This document shows, in pieces, positions 1-9,574 of a stretch of DNA of 64,000 nt. This DNA is from Fen-1301 sp963786395. GTDB taxonomy: Bacteria > Bacteroidota > Ignavibacteria > Ignavibacteriales > Ignavibacteriaceae. The notes below the pieces were generated by a model. The model was given only the letters and a program-made list of their open reading frames with translations, was not told the origin of the DNA and did no database searches. Numbering within the stretch: position 1 is the first letter of the stretch; each line of letters begins with the position of its first letter. Location of the stretch: NCBI GenBank assembly GCA_963786395.1, contig CAWAZD010000002.1, forward strand, positions 60,526 to 124,525, written 5' to 3'. The position numbers and the translations under genes were made by a program.

Positions 1-3000
1 GATAATTGATTTTATCAATACCCAATACATAAGCTGCCGGTATATGATCCGCTGCGGTAAAATCAGCCATAGCTTTCGTAGTTTCTCTTTCTCGAACGAA
101 AAAGCTAATAATGCGGAGCCGAAATCAAAGGCAAGAAACAAGATGTAATATGTAATGATCTGCTGCCAGAAGCCGCCAATTATACCGAATATCATCATCA
201 GTTCAGCAAAAGGGGAAAGGATCGGAAGTATAAAATGAAATAGGATTATATTTGGTAATGCAATATATCCAAGATTTTTATATTTATGGTTAAACAATGT
301 ATCTCTATGTTTCCACATATTCTGCATGATACCAAATGACCAACGGAAGCGTTGTTTTATGAACATCTTTATAGTTTCAGGCACTTCGGTAAAAGCAATA
401 GCCTTATCATTATATTTTATTTTATAGCCTTGCCTGAGAAGTTGAATAGTCAGATCGCAGTCTTCGGCAAGAGTATCACTCGAAAAACCACCGGCTTTAA
501 GGAGCGCATCTTTACGAAAAGCACCAATGGCACCGGGAATAACTGTAATTGCGTTCATCAGATCAAAAGCCCGCCTGTCAAAATTTTGGCTGGTGATATA
601 TTCAATTGATTGCCATTTTGATATAAAGTTAACTTCGTTTCCGGCTTTGACATTCCCTGCAACTGCGGCAATTCGTTCCTCAGTAAAAGAACTGATAAGC
701 TGACTTACTGCATCTTTCTGAAGCTGTGTGTCTGCATCAATGCAAACGAGAATTTTTCCCTGAGATTTTTCTATTCCAAAATTAAGAGCAGATGATTTAC
801 CGCCATTTGGTTTTGTGAATACACGAATCATAGAATTGTTCTGAAATGCTTCTTTTACTAATGAATATGTTTTATCATTGGAACCATCATCAACAAATAC
901 TATTTCAAAATAAGGATAATCGCACTTCAATAAATTCTGTACATTTCTGACAACATGAATGGCTTCATTAAAGGCAGGGACTATAATTGATACCTTTGGC
1001 TGAAAAGCGGTACCAGTTATTATTGTTTTACTTTTTACCTTTTGAAGCCAGGCAAGTGTTCCTACGATTAGCATTCTCAGGACAGCGAGAATAATACCTG
1101 TAAAAAAAAGACCGAATATAAACCGTTCCATCAAGAATATAACTTCTGCGACAGTCCAATTGATATCAGATAAGAAAAGTTGATTTCTACCTTTAACGGC
1201 TGGCATGAGATCATCTCTGGATTTACCGAGCAGTCCCGAGACAGTTGTAAATTTATATCCGTTATCTTTGAAATATTTAATTATATACGGAAGTGCTTTC
1301 ACGGTTGCTGAACGGTCACCTCCGGCATCATGAAGCAGGACAATATCGCCTAATGTATGCTCCTTTATTACATGAGCTAGTATTGAGTCTGGTGAAATGC
1401 CAATTTGCCAATCAAGAGGGTCAATTCCTGCTCCCACAGTAAGGTAGTTTTCCTCCCTGGCAATAAGGATAGGTACAAGTTCTTCTATATGTTCCGGTTC
1501 TGTATCCGCATCAAAGGGTGGACGAAAAAGAGTAGTTGAATGACCGGTGATACTTTCAATTAATCTTCTTGTGGAATTAAGTTCAAGTTTAGTCCTTTCT
1601 TTGCCGGTTATTGCAAGATTAGGGTGAGAAAATGTATGATTCCCGATTTCATGCCCCTCATCATAAACTCTTTTTACAAGCCTTAGATTGTTTTCTATAT
1701 TCAGACCTAGCATGAAGAAGTCGGCATGAACATTTTCTTTTTTAAGGATGTCAAGAATTGCAGGTGTGTATCTTTTGTCGGGACCGTCATCAAAACTTAG
1801 GACTACAGTTTTTCCGGTGGGTAATCCAAGTTTGCGTACGACATAGGAAGTTGGAAGCTGCAGATATTTTTCGTCATTGAAATAATAGTTTTCGGTATCA
1901 TAGTCTAATTTAATATTCCCGGTTTGAGGAGAAGATACAATATCCAGAATATCGCCCTCTCCTTCGAAATCAAGTTCCTTTGCGGGTGGTATAGTTTCAA
2001 GTGGAATAATATCCAGGCGGTTTTTATTTAGTGAATCTGTTGTAAGATAATTATTAAAAAACTTCCATATTCTTGGATCCTCACCCCCAAGCCGCCAGAG
2101 GGCAGCATTATTTATTCCATACTTTGCAGATATCCGCATAATATTGAAAGTTGTAGCTGCGTCAGTTAACCATACATTATGCAAATGATCATTATCATCA
2201 GAATATGAATAACTGCAGTTGGAGCTTTTGGAATCGAATATAACTATAGCATCAGATTCTTTGGCAGTAACAAGTGCTTCCGAATACGTAATATCATCAC
2301 CTTGATCGCCTTGTGGCCAGTCGTAGCCATATCCAGCAATGCCAATAATTATCTTGTCCGGATCGACCTGACTTACAATTTTGCTGATTAAAGATTCGAC
2401 CCATCTAACATCGGCTATAGGTCCCGGGTCACTATCTGTATAATGGAGATCATAAGCCATAAGGATCAGATAATCGTTATACTTTGAAAGTTCTACAGCA
2501 TCATGAGACTCTTCATTTGCCTGGATATCCTGAGTAACAAGAAATCCTCTTTTATTAAGTTCGAAATACAATTCTTTTTGGAATAAATTGAGCTTATCTT
2601 TAAGAGAGGCATTCAGGCTTTCAAAATCTATATTTACTCCACTGAATTTGTATTTAAATAGCTGGTTTATAACACTTGCAATAAATCGCTTAGTCTTTTT
2701 AGGGTCAGAAATAATTCTTTCTACATTTTGTTGGCTCCACTGACCGTTATAGTAATTGGATATCATAGGCAGAATTCTGATGTTATGCTCTTCCATTAAA
2801 TCCAGACCTTTCTTATCGACGTCAACAGAAACGGTATCGAAATTATCTCCGATAAAAAACCATTCCGGTATTACCATATTAAGTTTGGAAATATTCTCAC
2901 GCAATGAATAGAAAGATTGTACATCCCAGTTGACATAAAAGCCGGCTCTGATTTTAGGAGCAGGTTTTATAACAATACCAGGTGCTTTATTCAATTTATT

Positions 3001-3267
3001 TCTAAAAAGGTCCTTCTCGGGTTTGTAAACAGTTTTATGTAATTTAGTTATGACAGGAGCAATATGTTCAGGATTTAATATTTGTTTATAAATTTCATTC
3101 TGTGAATTTAAACGGGTGAGAGGAGTGTCATTTTCGGAAAGTATATTAATACCAACAGAGACAACCCCAAACACAATTATAAAAAGCAGGAACCTCAGTG
3201 TTCCCTTAAATGCTCTCCATCGTTTATCAGACTCTGTGTAGAAAACAGGTTTTTTATTACTTTCCAT
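1..3267 (-). CDS. GH18 / NodB polysaccharide deacetylase / GT2 three-domain protein (C terminus cut off by window edge)
   Basis: An open frame of 1089 codons runs off the left edge without a stop. After a short cytosolic N terminus and one membrane helix (about residues 22-42) comes a GH18-type domain with the catalytic signature GVNIDFE near residue 210. A NodB deacetylase domain follows, with FDDGP (about 492) and GNHTFSH (about 542). The last part is a processive family 2 glycosyltransferase: VPAFNE, VDDGS, DADT, EDCDL and QRFRWS (about 975), then membrane helices. The first Asp of the usual GH18 DGxDxDxE signature is Ser here, but the catalytic Glu remains. The architecture suggests synthesis and trimming or deacetylation of a GlcNAc-type polymer across the inner membrane; the substrate is inferred. 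The gene starts 4 bases after the stop of the upstream transporter, so the two are probably co-transcribed. Confidence 0.88.
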   Translation of the reverse strand, partial: MESNKKPVFYTESDKRWRAFKGTLRFLLFIIVFGVVSVGINILSENDTPLTRLNSQNEIYKQILNPEHIAPVITKLHKTVYKPEKDLFRNKLNKAPGIVIKPAPKIRAGFYVNWDVQSFYSLRENISKLNMVIPEWFFIGDNFDTVSVDVDKKGLDLMEEHNIRILPMISNYYNGQWSQQNVERIISDPKKTKRFIASVINQLFKYKFSGVNIDFESLNASLKDKLNLFQKELYFELNKRGFLVTQDIQANEESHDAVELSKYNDYLILMAYDLHYTDSDPGPIADVRWVESLISKIVSQVDPDKIIIGIAGYGYDWPQGDQGDDITYSEALVTAKESDAIVIFDSKSSNCSYSYSDDNDHLHNVWLTDAATTFNIMRISAKYGINNAALWRLGGEDPRIWKFFNNYLTTDSLNKNRLDIIPLETIPPAKELDFEGEGDILDIVSSPQTGNIKLDYDTENYYFNDEKYLQLPTSYVVRKLGLPTGKTVVLSFDDGPDKRYTPAILDILKKENVHADFFMLGLNIENNLRLVKRVYDEGHEIGNHTFSHPNLAITGKERTKLELNSTRRLIESITGHSTTLFRPPFDADTEPEHIEELVPILIAREENYLTVGAGIDPLDWQIGISPDSILAHVIKEHTLGDIVLLHDAGGDRSATVKALPYIIKYFKDNGYKFTTVSGLLGKSRDDLMPAVKGRNQLFLSDINWTVAEVIFLMERFIFGLFFTGIILAVLRMLIVGTLAWLQKVKSKTIITGTAFQPKVSIIVPAFNEAIHVVRNVQNLLKCDYPYFEIVFVDDGSNDKTYSLVKEAFQNNSMIRVFTKPNGGKSSALNFGIEKSQGKILVCIDADTQLQKDAVSQLISSFTEERIAAVAGNVKAGNEVNFISKWQSIEYITSQNFDRRAFDLMNAITVIPGAIGAFRKDALLKAGGFSSDTLAEDCDLTIQLLRQGYKIKYNDKAIAFTEVPETIKMFIKQRFRWSFGIMQNMWKHRDTLFNHKYKNLGYIALPNIILFHFILPILSPFAELMMIFGIIGGFWQQIITYYILFLAFDFGSALLAFSFEKEKLRKLWLILPQRIIYRQLMYWVLIKSII

Positions 3268-3271
3268 TAAG

Positions 3272-4138
3272 CTAAGCGCTCACTTTTTTTATCCATTTAA
3301 ACTTACTTGATTCAAGCAGGAAAGTCCTGAGTCCAATTGCGGAAATAATTATGATCCCCCCTATTATAGCAAAGAAAGATGGAATTTCTCCATACCACAA
3401 AACAACCCATACAGGATTAAGTGCCGGCTCTATCATACTAATCAATGAGGCTTCAATAGCAAACACTCTTTTCAGTCCGTAAGTAAATATTGCATAGGCA
3501 ATTCCGATTTGGAATATCCCAAGAAAAGCAACCATTGTAAAATCCCGCAGGCTTAATGATTGTATTGTTAACATTGAGGGAATTGAGAATAAAATGATGA
3601 GAATGTTTCCATAAAATATAGTGCTGAACTGGTATTCATGTTTATTATATCTCATGCCAATCAGGAAAGCGGCAAAAGCAACACCTGATAAGAGGGCAAT
3701 AATGTTACCGGTATAATGGTTAAAGGATAATTCGCCCATAAAGAATAAAACCATTCCTGTAAAACAAGCCAATATTGTGATCACATTTATTCTTTTGAAC
3801 TCTGTTTTATTTATGAGCGGTTCAAATATTAGCACATATATTGGAGCAGTATATTGAAGGAAGATAGCATTAGCAGCGGTGGTAAGTTTTGTCGCAATAA
3901 CAAAAAGAATAAGTATAGCAGCATAAAAGAGCCCGTTTATAAAAGTTTTCCCGTTAAAAATAAAAGCTTGTTTCCGGAAGGCGATGGCAAAGACTGCCGC
4001 TGCGAAGATTGCCCTGAAAAAAGTAATCTGTAATGGTTGCAAAGAAATCAGTTTAATCAAAATGCCGCCCGTACTCCAAAGTATGGCAGCAATCAAAACA
4101 GCTATTATTCCTTTCTGATGTTCGGGTAAATGATTCAT
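3272..4138 (-). CDS. EamA/DMT-family transporter
   Basis: This 288-residue protein is almost entirely hydrophobic, with about ten membrane segments arranged as two EamA halves. The N-terminal GIIAVLIAAILWSTGGILIK and the second-half helix with EASLISMIEPALNPVW are typical of drug/metabolite-family exporters of small metabolites such as amino acids or nucleosides. The substrate cannot be read from sequence. It is the first gene of a two-gene minus-strand unit with the polysaccharide enzyme that follows, so a role linked to the envelope is possible but unproven. Confidence 0.85.
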   Translation of the reverse strand: MNHLPEHQKGIIAVLIAAILWSTGGILIKLISLQPLQITFFRAIFAAAVFAIAFRKQAFIFNGKTFINGLFYAAILILFVIATKLTTAANAIFLQYTAPIYVLIFEPLINKTEFKRINVITILACFTGMVLFFMGELSFNHYTGNIIALLSGVAFAAFLIGMRYNKHEYQFSTIFYGNILIILFSIPSMLTIQSLSLRDFTMVAFLGIFQIGIAYAIFTYGLKRVFAIEASLISMIEPALNPVWVVLWYGEIPSFFAIIGGIIIISAIGLRTFLLESSKFKWIKKVSA

Positions 4139-4624
4139 TAATATTGTTATAAATGATTAACATATAAAAATAGATACCAGAACCGGATTAAACAAAATAA
4201 CAGATACAAAATGATCAAAAACGGAAAAATGGATGTATATTGTATAGAGGGGAAGTTTTTTTTGATGGAGGCTCTTCTATAATTTTCCTGCTGCAATTAT
4301 TGATAATAGATTTTCACCCTGAAAGTACCCTGAAAGAACCCTTTTGTAACCCTGAAATCGCTAGTATCAGACTACTTACATATATTATCAGGTGTAGTTG
4401 CCGGGTAGTTGATATATTTATATAAAATGCCAACCGCTGAGACTGCTAAGCGAAAAAAGATAAGTATGGATTCGCGCCTTCAGGTAATTACATTTTTTGA
4501 TTATTATAAGTCAGGAAAATTAAATGTGAATACTATACTAGACGGAATTTTTAATAAGGGATTCTGAATTGTAATAGAATTATTTATTATTTTGCCTGCT
4601 ATAAGTTTTAAATTACGGTATTAT
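4139..4624. other. Divergent intergenic region, no confident gene
   Basis: This stretch lies between the divergent EamA and dipeptidyl peptidase genes and should hold both promoters. It contains two short open frames, at 4240-4425 and 4427-4567 on the plus strand. Neither has a convincing ribosome binding site or recognisable protein features. The 46-residue product of the second is mildly basic and could be a tiny unknown protein. I see no repeat or RNA gene. Confidence 0.4.
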
Positions 4625-6847
4625 ATGAAAATATTTCTCTTCCTTGTTATTGCCACTTCACTGTATGCCCAACCAGTTAAACCTGATCAGAAAAAATTAC
4701 TTACTGTTGAGAACATTTATTCTGATCCTGATTTGTCTTCCAAAAGTTTGACTGAGGTAAAATGGTTCGATAAAGGCAGTAAGATATCCTGGTTAAAATT
4801 TGAACCGGCAGGTAAAACTTATTCAGTTTTCCAATTTGATATAATACAGGGAAAAGAATCGGTTTTAGTTTCAGGTAATGATGTTAAATTAAATAGTGGG
4901 GAGCTTCCAACTATAAGAAATTACAACTGGTCACCCGATGAAAAATTGATTTTGTTTACCGGGCTACTTCATGCCAGGACAGTTAAAAGCGGGGGGCCTT
5001 TGTTCATTTACAGTATAGACCAGAAAAAAATCATACGTGAGATTGAGTCAGAAGAATTACAGGAAAATGCTCAGTTCTCACCTGATAGTAAGAACCTGGG
5101 ATTTGTAAGGGGAAATAATATTTATAGTGTTAATATTGAAACGGGAAAGGAGACTCAGTTAACTAAAGATGGCGGTGAGGAAATTCTTAATGGCGTTTTT
5201 GACTGGGTGTATGAAGAAGAATTTAGCATAATTAAGGGTTGGGAATGGTCGCCTGACAGCAGGAAAATTGCATTTTGGAGACTGGATCAGACAAATGTTC
5301 CGCAAATTAAGATAGCCAAATGGGATTCGCTTTATTTTAATTTCATTAATATGCATTATCCAAAACCCGGTGCTGAAAATTCTTTAGTGAAGATAGGGGT
5401 AGTGGACATATCAAACCAGAAGACCTCATGGATGGACCTTGGCGGCAATAAAAATATTTATATCCCGCGTATCATGTTTACCAAAAACCCTGATTTACTT
5501 TCTATTCAAAGAATGAACAGACTGCAGAATAAAATTGAACTTCTGATTGCTGATGTTAATACTGGAAAGTCGAAAACGATAGTTACTATAAATGAAGACC
5601 ATTGGATAGATGAACCCGATAACCCGGTATTCCTAAAAGACGGAAAGAGATTTATCTGGTCATCAGAAAATGATGGCTGGAAGCATTACTACCTTTATGA
5701 TATAAACGGCAGCATGCTGAATCAGATTACCAAAGGGAACTTTGAAGTAAATAAAATTGAATGCGTTAATGAAAAAGAGGAAATGTTATATTATAGTTCA
5801 AATGAAAGAGGGGTACTTTACAGTGACCTTTATAAAGTAAAATTTGATGGCACAGGAAAAGAAAGGATTACAGAATCTAAAGGAAGCCATTCAATTAATA
5901 TGACGGATGGTGGTAATTATTTTGTTGAGGTATACAGCAACGCCAACTCATTATCATCGACAGATATTTATGCCATTCCGGGGAATTCTTCTTCCTCTGA
6001 CAATTCCGTAGGGGCTCCGGGTTTGAAGGAAATTAGGGAGATGCTCCCATCTGATATGTCGGGTGTTAATAAATATGAAATCGGGAAATGGGAGTTTTCA
6101 CAGTTTAAGACTTCTGATGGAGTTGTATTAAATTCTTCTATGCTTAAACCAATAAATTTTGATTCAACAAAAAAATATCCTGTGCTTATATATAATTACA
6201 GTGGTCCCGGCTCTCAAAGTGTTATGGATAAATGGGGAGGCTCAAACAATTTATTTCATCAGATGATGGCAGAGAAAGGATATATAGTTTTTATTCTCGA
6301 TAACCGTGGAACAGGTGGAAGGGGAAGGGAGTTCAAGCATATTGTTTATAAGAATTTGGGCAAGTGGGAAGTTAATGACATGATTGAAGGGGCAAAATAT
6401 CTTTCCTCGCTTTCATATGTTGATCCTTCGCGGATAGGAATCTGGGGATGGAGTTACGGAGGTTATATGGCTGCGCTTACTATTCTGAAAGGAGCAGCCT
6501 ATTTCAAGGCGGCTGTTGCGGTTGCTCCTGTTACAAACTGGAGATATTATGATGATATTTATACCGAACGATACATGCAAACACCAGATGAGAATCCTGA
6601 TGGTTATAAAGAAAGTTCTCCAATAACATATGCTGATAGTCTGAGAGGGAAATTTCTTATAGTTCACGGAACGGGTGATGATAATGTAAATTTCCAGAAC
6701 TCAATTAAACTAACGCAGCAATTGATTATTAAGAATAAACCTTTTCAAGAAATGTTTTATCCGGAAAGGGGCCATGGGATTTACGGGGGGAACACACGCA
6801 TACATTTGTTTAACTTGATTACGAAGTTTATAATTGAAAATCTTTGA
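4625..6847 (+). CDS. Dipeptidyl peptidase IV-type prolyl peptidase (S9B), exported
   Basis: This 740-residue serine peptidase releases N-terminal X-Pro or X-Ala dipeptides. The chosen ATG begins an ordinary signal peptide (MKIFLFLVIATSLYAQ); an upstream in-frame start at 4592 would bury that signal. An N-terminal beta-propeller carries DWVYEEE, the double-Glu motif that holds the substrate amino terminus in DPP4 enzymes. The C-terminal alpha/beta hydrolase has Ser610 in GWSYGGY, Asp685 in HGTGDDNV and His717 in ERGHGIYGG; the 32-residue Asp-to-His spacing equals that of mammalian DPP4. Expected location is the periplasm or outer membrane, for peptide scavenging. It stands alone, converging on mobA with only 4 bases between stops. 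Confidence 0.95.
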   Translation: MKIFLFLVIATSLYAQPVKPDQKKLLTVENIYSDPDLSSKSLTEVKWFDKGSKISWLKFEPAGKTYSVFQFDIIQGKESVLVSGNDVKLNSGELPTIRNYNWSPDEKLILFTGLLHARTVKSGGPLFIYSIDQKKIIREIESEELQENAQFSPDSKNLGFVRGNNIYSVNIETGKETQLTKDGGEEILNGVFDWVYEEEFSIIKGWEWSPDSRKIAFWRLDQTNVPQIKIAKWDSLYFNFINMHYPKPGAENSLVKIGVVDISNQKTSWMDLGGNKNIYIPRIMFTKNPDLLSIQRMNRLQNKIELLIADVNTGKSKTIVTINEDHWIDEPDNPVFLKDGKRFIWSSENDGWKHYYLYDINGSMLNQITKGNFEVNKIECVNEKEEMLYYSSNERGVLYSDLYKVKFDGTGKERITESKGSHSINMTDGGNYFVEVYSNANSLSSTDIYAIPGNSSSSDNSVGAPGLKEIREMLPSDMSGVNKYEIGKWEFSQFKTSDGVVLNSSMLKPINFDSTKKYPVLIYNYSGPGSQSVMDKWGGSNNLFHQMMAEKGYIVFILDNRGTGGRGREFKHIVYKNLGKWEVNDMIEGAKYLSSLSYVDPSRIGIWGWSYGGYMAALTILKGAAYFKAAVAVAPVTNWRYYDDIYTERYMQTPDENPDGYKESSPITYADSLRGKFLIVHGTGDDNVNFQNSIKLTQQLIIKNKPFQEMFYPERGHGIYGGNTRIHLFNLITKFIIENL

Positions 6848-6851
6848 TGTA

Positions 6852-7478
6852 TTAGGAGATGATAGATAAAATGTGTTTGTATTCTTCGGGGTTGTTCATG
6901 TTGTAGAATGTGCCGGGGATATAATTTTTATATTCATTTTCAATGTCGATTATTTCTGAATCGACGGTCTTTACCAGATGCATAACTCTGCATCCTCTTT
7001 TTTTCTGTTCGGGATTTCTTTCATCCATGTTTATGTTTTCATTCACTATTTTTTCAATTTCAGCAAGGAGGGATTTTGAATATATCCCACATAACTGCTG
7101 AATAAAGTTATCTGCTCTTGTAATTGTTATTGGTTTAATTGAAGGAAATTCGACAAGATATTCAATTACATCAGCAGTCATCATGGGGATATCACATGAG
7201 ATAATAAAATTCTTTTCTGTTGTGGAATTTGTCAATGCTGAATGAATGCCGGCAAGTGGACCAATACTTTTATAAATATCTTCGAACATTGGCAGCTTGA
7301 GAAATGAATATTCTTCAGGTTGATTTGTTATAAGTATTGTTGTACTGAATAAACCTTTCATCAGATTTACCACTCGTTCAATTACAGTAATTCCGCCAAG
7401 AGTAAGCAGGGATTTATTTGTTCCCATGCGTTCAGATTTTCCTCCGGCAAGTACAACTCCTGTTATATCTTTATGCAT
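6852..7478 (-). CDS. mobA: Molybdenum cofactor guanylyltransferase MobA
   Basis: This 208-residue protein should attach GMP to molybdopterin to make the MGD cofactor used by DMSO-reductase-family enzymes. The N terminus has the nucleotidyltransferase signature VVLAGGKSERMGTNKSLL, and SCDIPMMT gives the metal-binding Asp. It is the last gene of the molybdenum cofactor operon and overlaps the 3' end of moeA by 16 bases. It fits the presence of a PsrA/PhsA-type bis-MGD oxidoreductase a few kilobases away. Confidence 0.9.
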   Translation of the reverse strand: MHKDITGVVLAGGKSERMGTNKSLLTLGGITVIERVVNLMKGLFSTTILITNQPEEYSFLKLPMFEDIYKSIGPLAGIHSALTNSTTEKNFIISCDIPMMTADVIEYLVEFPSIKPITITRADNFIQQLCGIYSKSLLAEIEKIVNENINMDERNPEQKKRGCRVMHLVKTVDSEIIDIENEYKNYIPGTFYNMNNPEEYKHILSIIS

Positions 7479-8675
7479 TCTACTATTTCTCCCGCTTCGG
7501 GATTTGTAATGTTTTCGGGAATCACTATCAGGCAGTTTGATATCCCTAATCCGGCAAGATTACCTGATGATCGGGTACCTGATTCATGCACATAATATTT
7601 TTTAGCATCGGAATCATATTTCATTTGACCTCTTACAAAATGCCTTTTGGAATCAGTTTTCTTTAATGTTGATTCCAAAATTGCAGGGTAATAGTCAAAA
7701 GATTCATTCCCATAATATTTACGAATTGCACGTTTAATGAAAACGATGAAGTTAACATAAGAGGATACGGGATTTCCCGGGAAGTCCAAATATTAGTTTT
7801 GTTTTGTCTCCTTTAACATATTTACCAAAAAACAAAGGTTTGCCTGGTTTTATGTTTACCCTCCAGAAGATTGTCTCAATTCCCGATTCGTTAAAAACAT
7901 CTTTAAGATAATCATATTTGCCTACAGAAACTCCGCCAGTTGTAATTAGAATATCGGTATCACTTTTAAGAAATGAAGATACAGCCTTCCCTAAAAATTC
8001 TTTGTTATCTTTTACTATCCCAAGATTAACAGGATTTAATTTCATTTCCTGTATTGATGCAAGTAATGAAAAGGGGTTAGAAGCCCGAACTTTATCAGTA
8101 CCGGGGAATTCTGAAATATCAATTATTTCATCACCGGTAGCCAACACTCCCAGAGTTAGTTTCTGATAAACTATTAATTTTGTTTTACCGCATGCTGCAG
8201 CAAGTGAAATATTATGGGGAGTAATTATTGAGCCGGCCAGAATTGCAATAGAGCCCATTTTAAGGTCTTCACCTTTATACCTGATATTCTGGTGTTGTTT
8301 AATTTTAACATCATTAAGTAATGTCAGGTTATTACCTGCTTCAATTACATCTTCAATTGGAATAACCGTATCGGCGCCGGAAGGAATTCTTCCGCCGGTC
8401 ATAATCCTGACAGCGGAGGATTCATCAAGAATGTAATCATTAAAGTTACCGGCAGAAATCTCACCTATAATTTTCCATTCTCTTATTGAGAAAGAGAAAG
8501 AAATTGCATAGCCATCCATTCCGGAATAATTGAACGCGGGGAGATCTACATCGGCATAAATATTTTCGGCTAAGGTTAAACCTGTAGCATCAAGAAGATT
8601 TACCTCCGATACATTCTTGGGAAGTAAAAGGAATTCATTTTCAATAATGCGGAAAGCTTCATCATAGTTCAGCAT
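7463..8675 (-). CDS. moeA: Molybdopterin molybdotransferase MoeA, interrupted by a one-base frameshift
   Basis: MoeA inserts molybdate into adenylylated molybdopterin. The first part (about 300 residues) matches MoeA domains 1-3, with YSGMDGYA, TGGRIPSGADTV and TTGGVSVGKYDY. It then leaves frame in the middle of the conserved LPGNPVSS motif, and the remaining about 100 residues (domain 4) continue in another frame to a normal end. Deleting one base of the GGGAAA run at 7773-7781 restores LPGNPVSSYV and a standard length near 405 residues. Either a sequencing error or a real mutation explains this. The ATG start was preferred to a TTG six bases upstream. The gene overlaps both MOSC and mobA. 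Confidence 0.85.
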
Positions 8676-9111
8676 TTGCAACTACAATTTCATCATTTAA
8701 TTTAATTTCTCCGCCTTTAATTACCTTGCAGAAGATGCCTTCTTTCGGCATAACACAATCGCCTACCTTATAGAAAATAGCGCATTTTGAGTGGCATTCT
8801 TTTCCAATCTGGGTTACTTCCAATTCGGTATTCTTTCCAATCATAATTCTTGTACCGATTGCAAGCGTTGGCAGCACAAGAAATTCAGTAGTTATATTTT
8901 CAGCAAAAGCGCCGGGGCGAAGGTTTGGAATTCCTGCAGTCCTCATCTTGTCAATGCTTTCAACTGCCAGCAAGCTTACCTGACGATGCCAGTTGCCACC
9001 ATGAGCATCACCCTCGAGACCGAAGTCCTGAATCAGTTTAACAGATAGAACATTAGACTTAGGTATGCCTTTCTTTTTGCTGATTGAAATAGCTTTTATT
9101 TTACCCTGCAT
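8662..9111 (-). CDS. MOSC-domain protein
   Basis: This 149-residue protein is a stand-alone MOSC domain, the sulfur-carrier fold found at the C terminus of Mo cofactor sulfurases and in YiiM-like proteins. Visible hallmarks are GLEGDAHGG, RQVSLLAVESID, RPGAFAENITTE and GKECHSKCAIF with the conserved Cys. It is encoded between moaC and moeA with overlaps at both ends, so it very probably acts on molybdenum cofactor. Its exact reaction is not established from sequence. Confidence 0.9.
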   Translation of the reverse strand: MQGKIKAISISKKKGIPKSNVLSVKLIQDFGLEGDAHGGNWHRQVSLLAVESIDKMRTAGIPNLRPGAFAENITTEFLVLPTLAIGTRIMIGKNTELEVTQIGKECHSKCAIFYKVGDCVMPKEGIFCKVIKGGEIKLNDEIVVANAEL

Positions 9112-9574
9112 TATAGTCTCCGCTTTTGCCGCCTGTTTTAGTAAGCAGGTAAATATCTGAAATTTTTATTGACTTATCTAATGCTTTGGACATATCATAA
9201 ATAGTCAGTGCAGCAACAGAAGCTCCCATTAAAGCTTCCATTTCAATTCCGGTTACTGAATTTGTTTTTGCAGTTGAGATAACACGAATCGAGTTCGTAT
9301 TATCATCCATTACAAACTCTATAGTAACAGAGGAGATAAAAATATTGTGGCAAAGGGGAATAAGTTCAGAAGTTTTTTTAGCTGCCTGAATTCCGGCTAT
9401 CCGGGCTACAGAAAGAACGTCGCCCTTGGACATTTCATTATTTTTAATAGCAAGGAAAGCCTTGGGGGAAAGAGTAACATTAGCAGAGGCTGAAGCGGTG
9501 CGGAGATTTATTTCTTTCCCTGACACATCAACCATCTTTGCTTTTCCCTTTTCATCAGTATGAGATAAATCCAT
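9101..9574 (-). CDS. moaC: Cyclic pyranopterin monophosphate synthase MoaC
   Basis: MoaC converts 3',8-cyclo-GTP to cyclic pyranopterin monophosphate, the second step of molybdenum cofactor synthesis. The 157-residue length is standard. Conserved stretches are MVDVSGKEINLRTA, GIQAAKKTSELIPLCH and TGIEMEALMGASVAALTIYD. The usual YDMCKA reads YDMSKA. It directly follows moaA with no gap and overlaps the MOSC gene by 11 bases, indicating translational coupling. Confidence 0.96.
   Translation of the reverse strand: MDLSHTDEKGKAKMVDVSGKEINLRTASASANVTLSPKAFLAIKNNEMSKGDVLSVARIAGIQAAKKTSELIPLCHNIFISSVTIEFVMDDNTNSIRVISTAKTNSVTGIEMEALMGASVAALTIYDMSKALDKSIKISDIYLLTKTGGKSGDYNAG

Noticed and set aside
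352..609. 85-codon plus-strand frame inside the GH18/NodB/GT2 gene
   Set aside because: It is antisense to a clear GT2 domain, with no motif or ribosome binding site.
4240..4425. 61-codon frame between EamA and dipeptidyl peptidase genes
   Set aside because: No ribosome binding site, low complexity and no recognisable features; a neighbouring 46-codon frame at 4427-4567 is equally weak.
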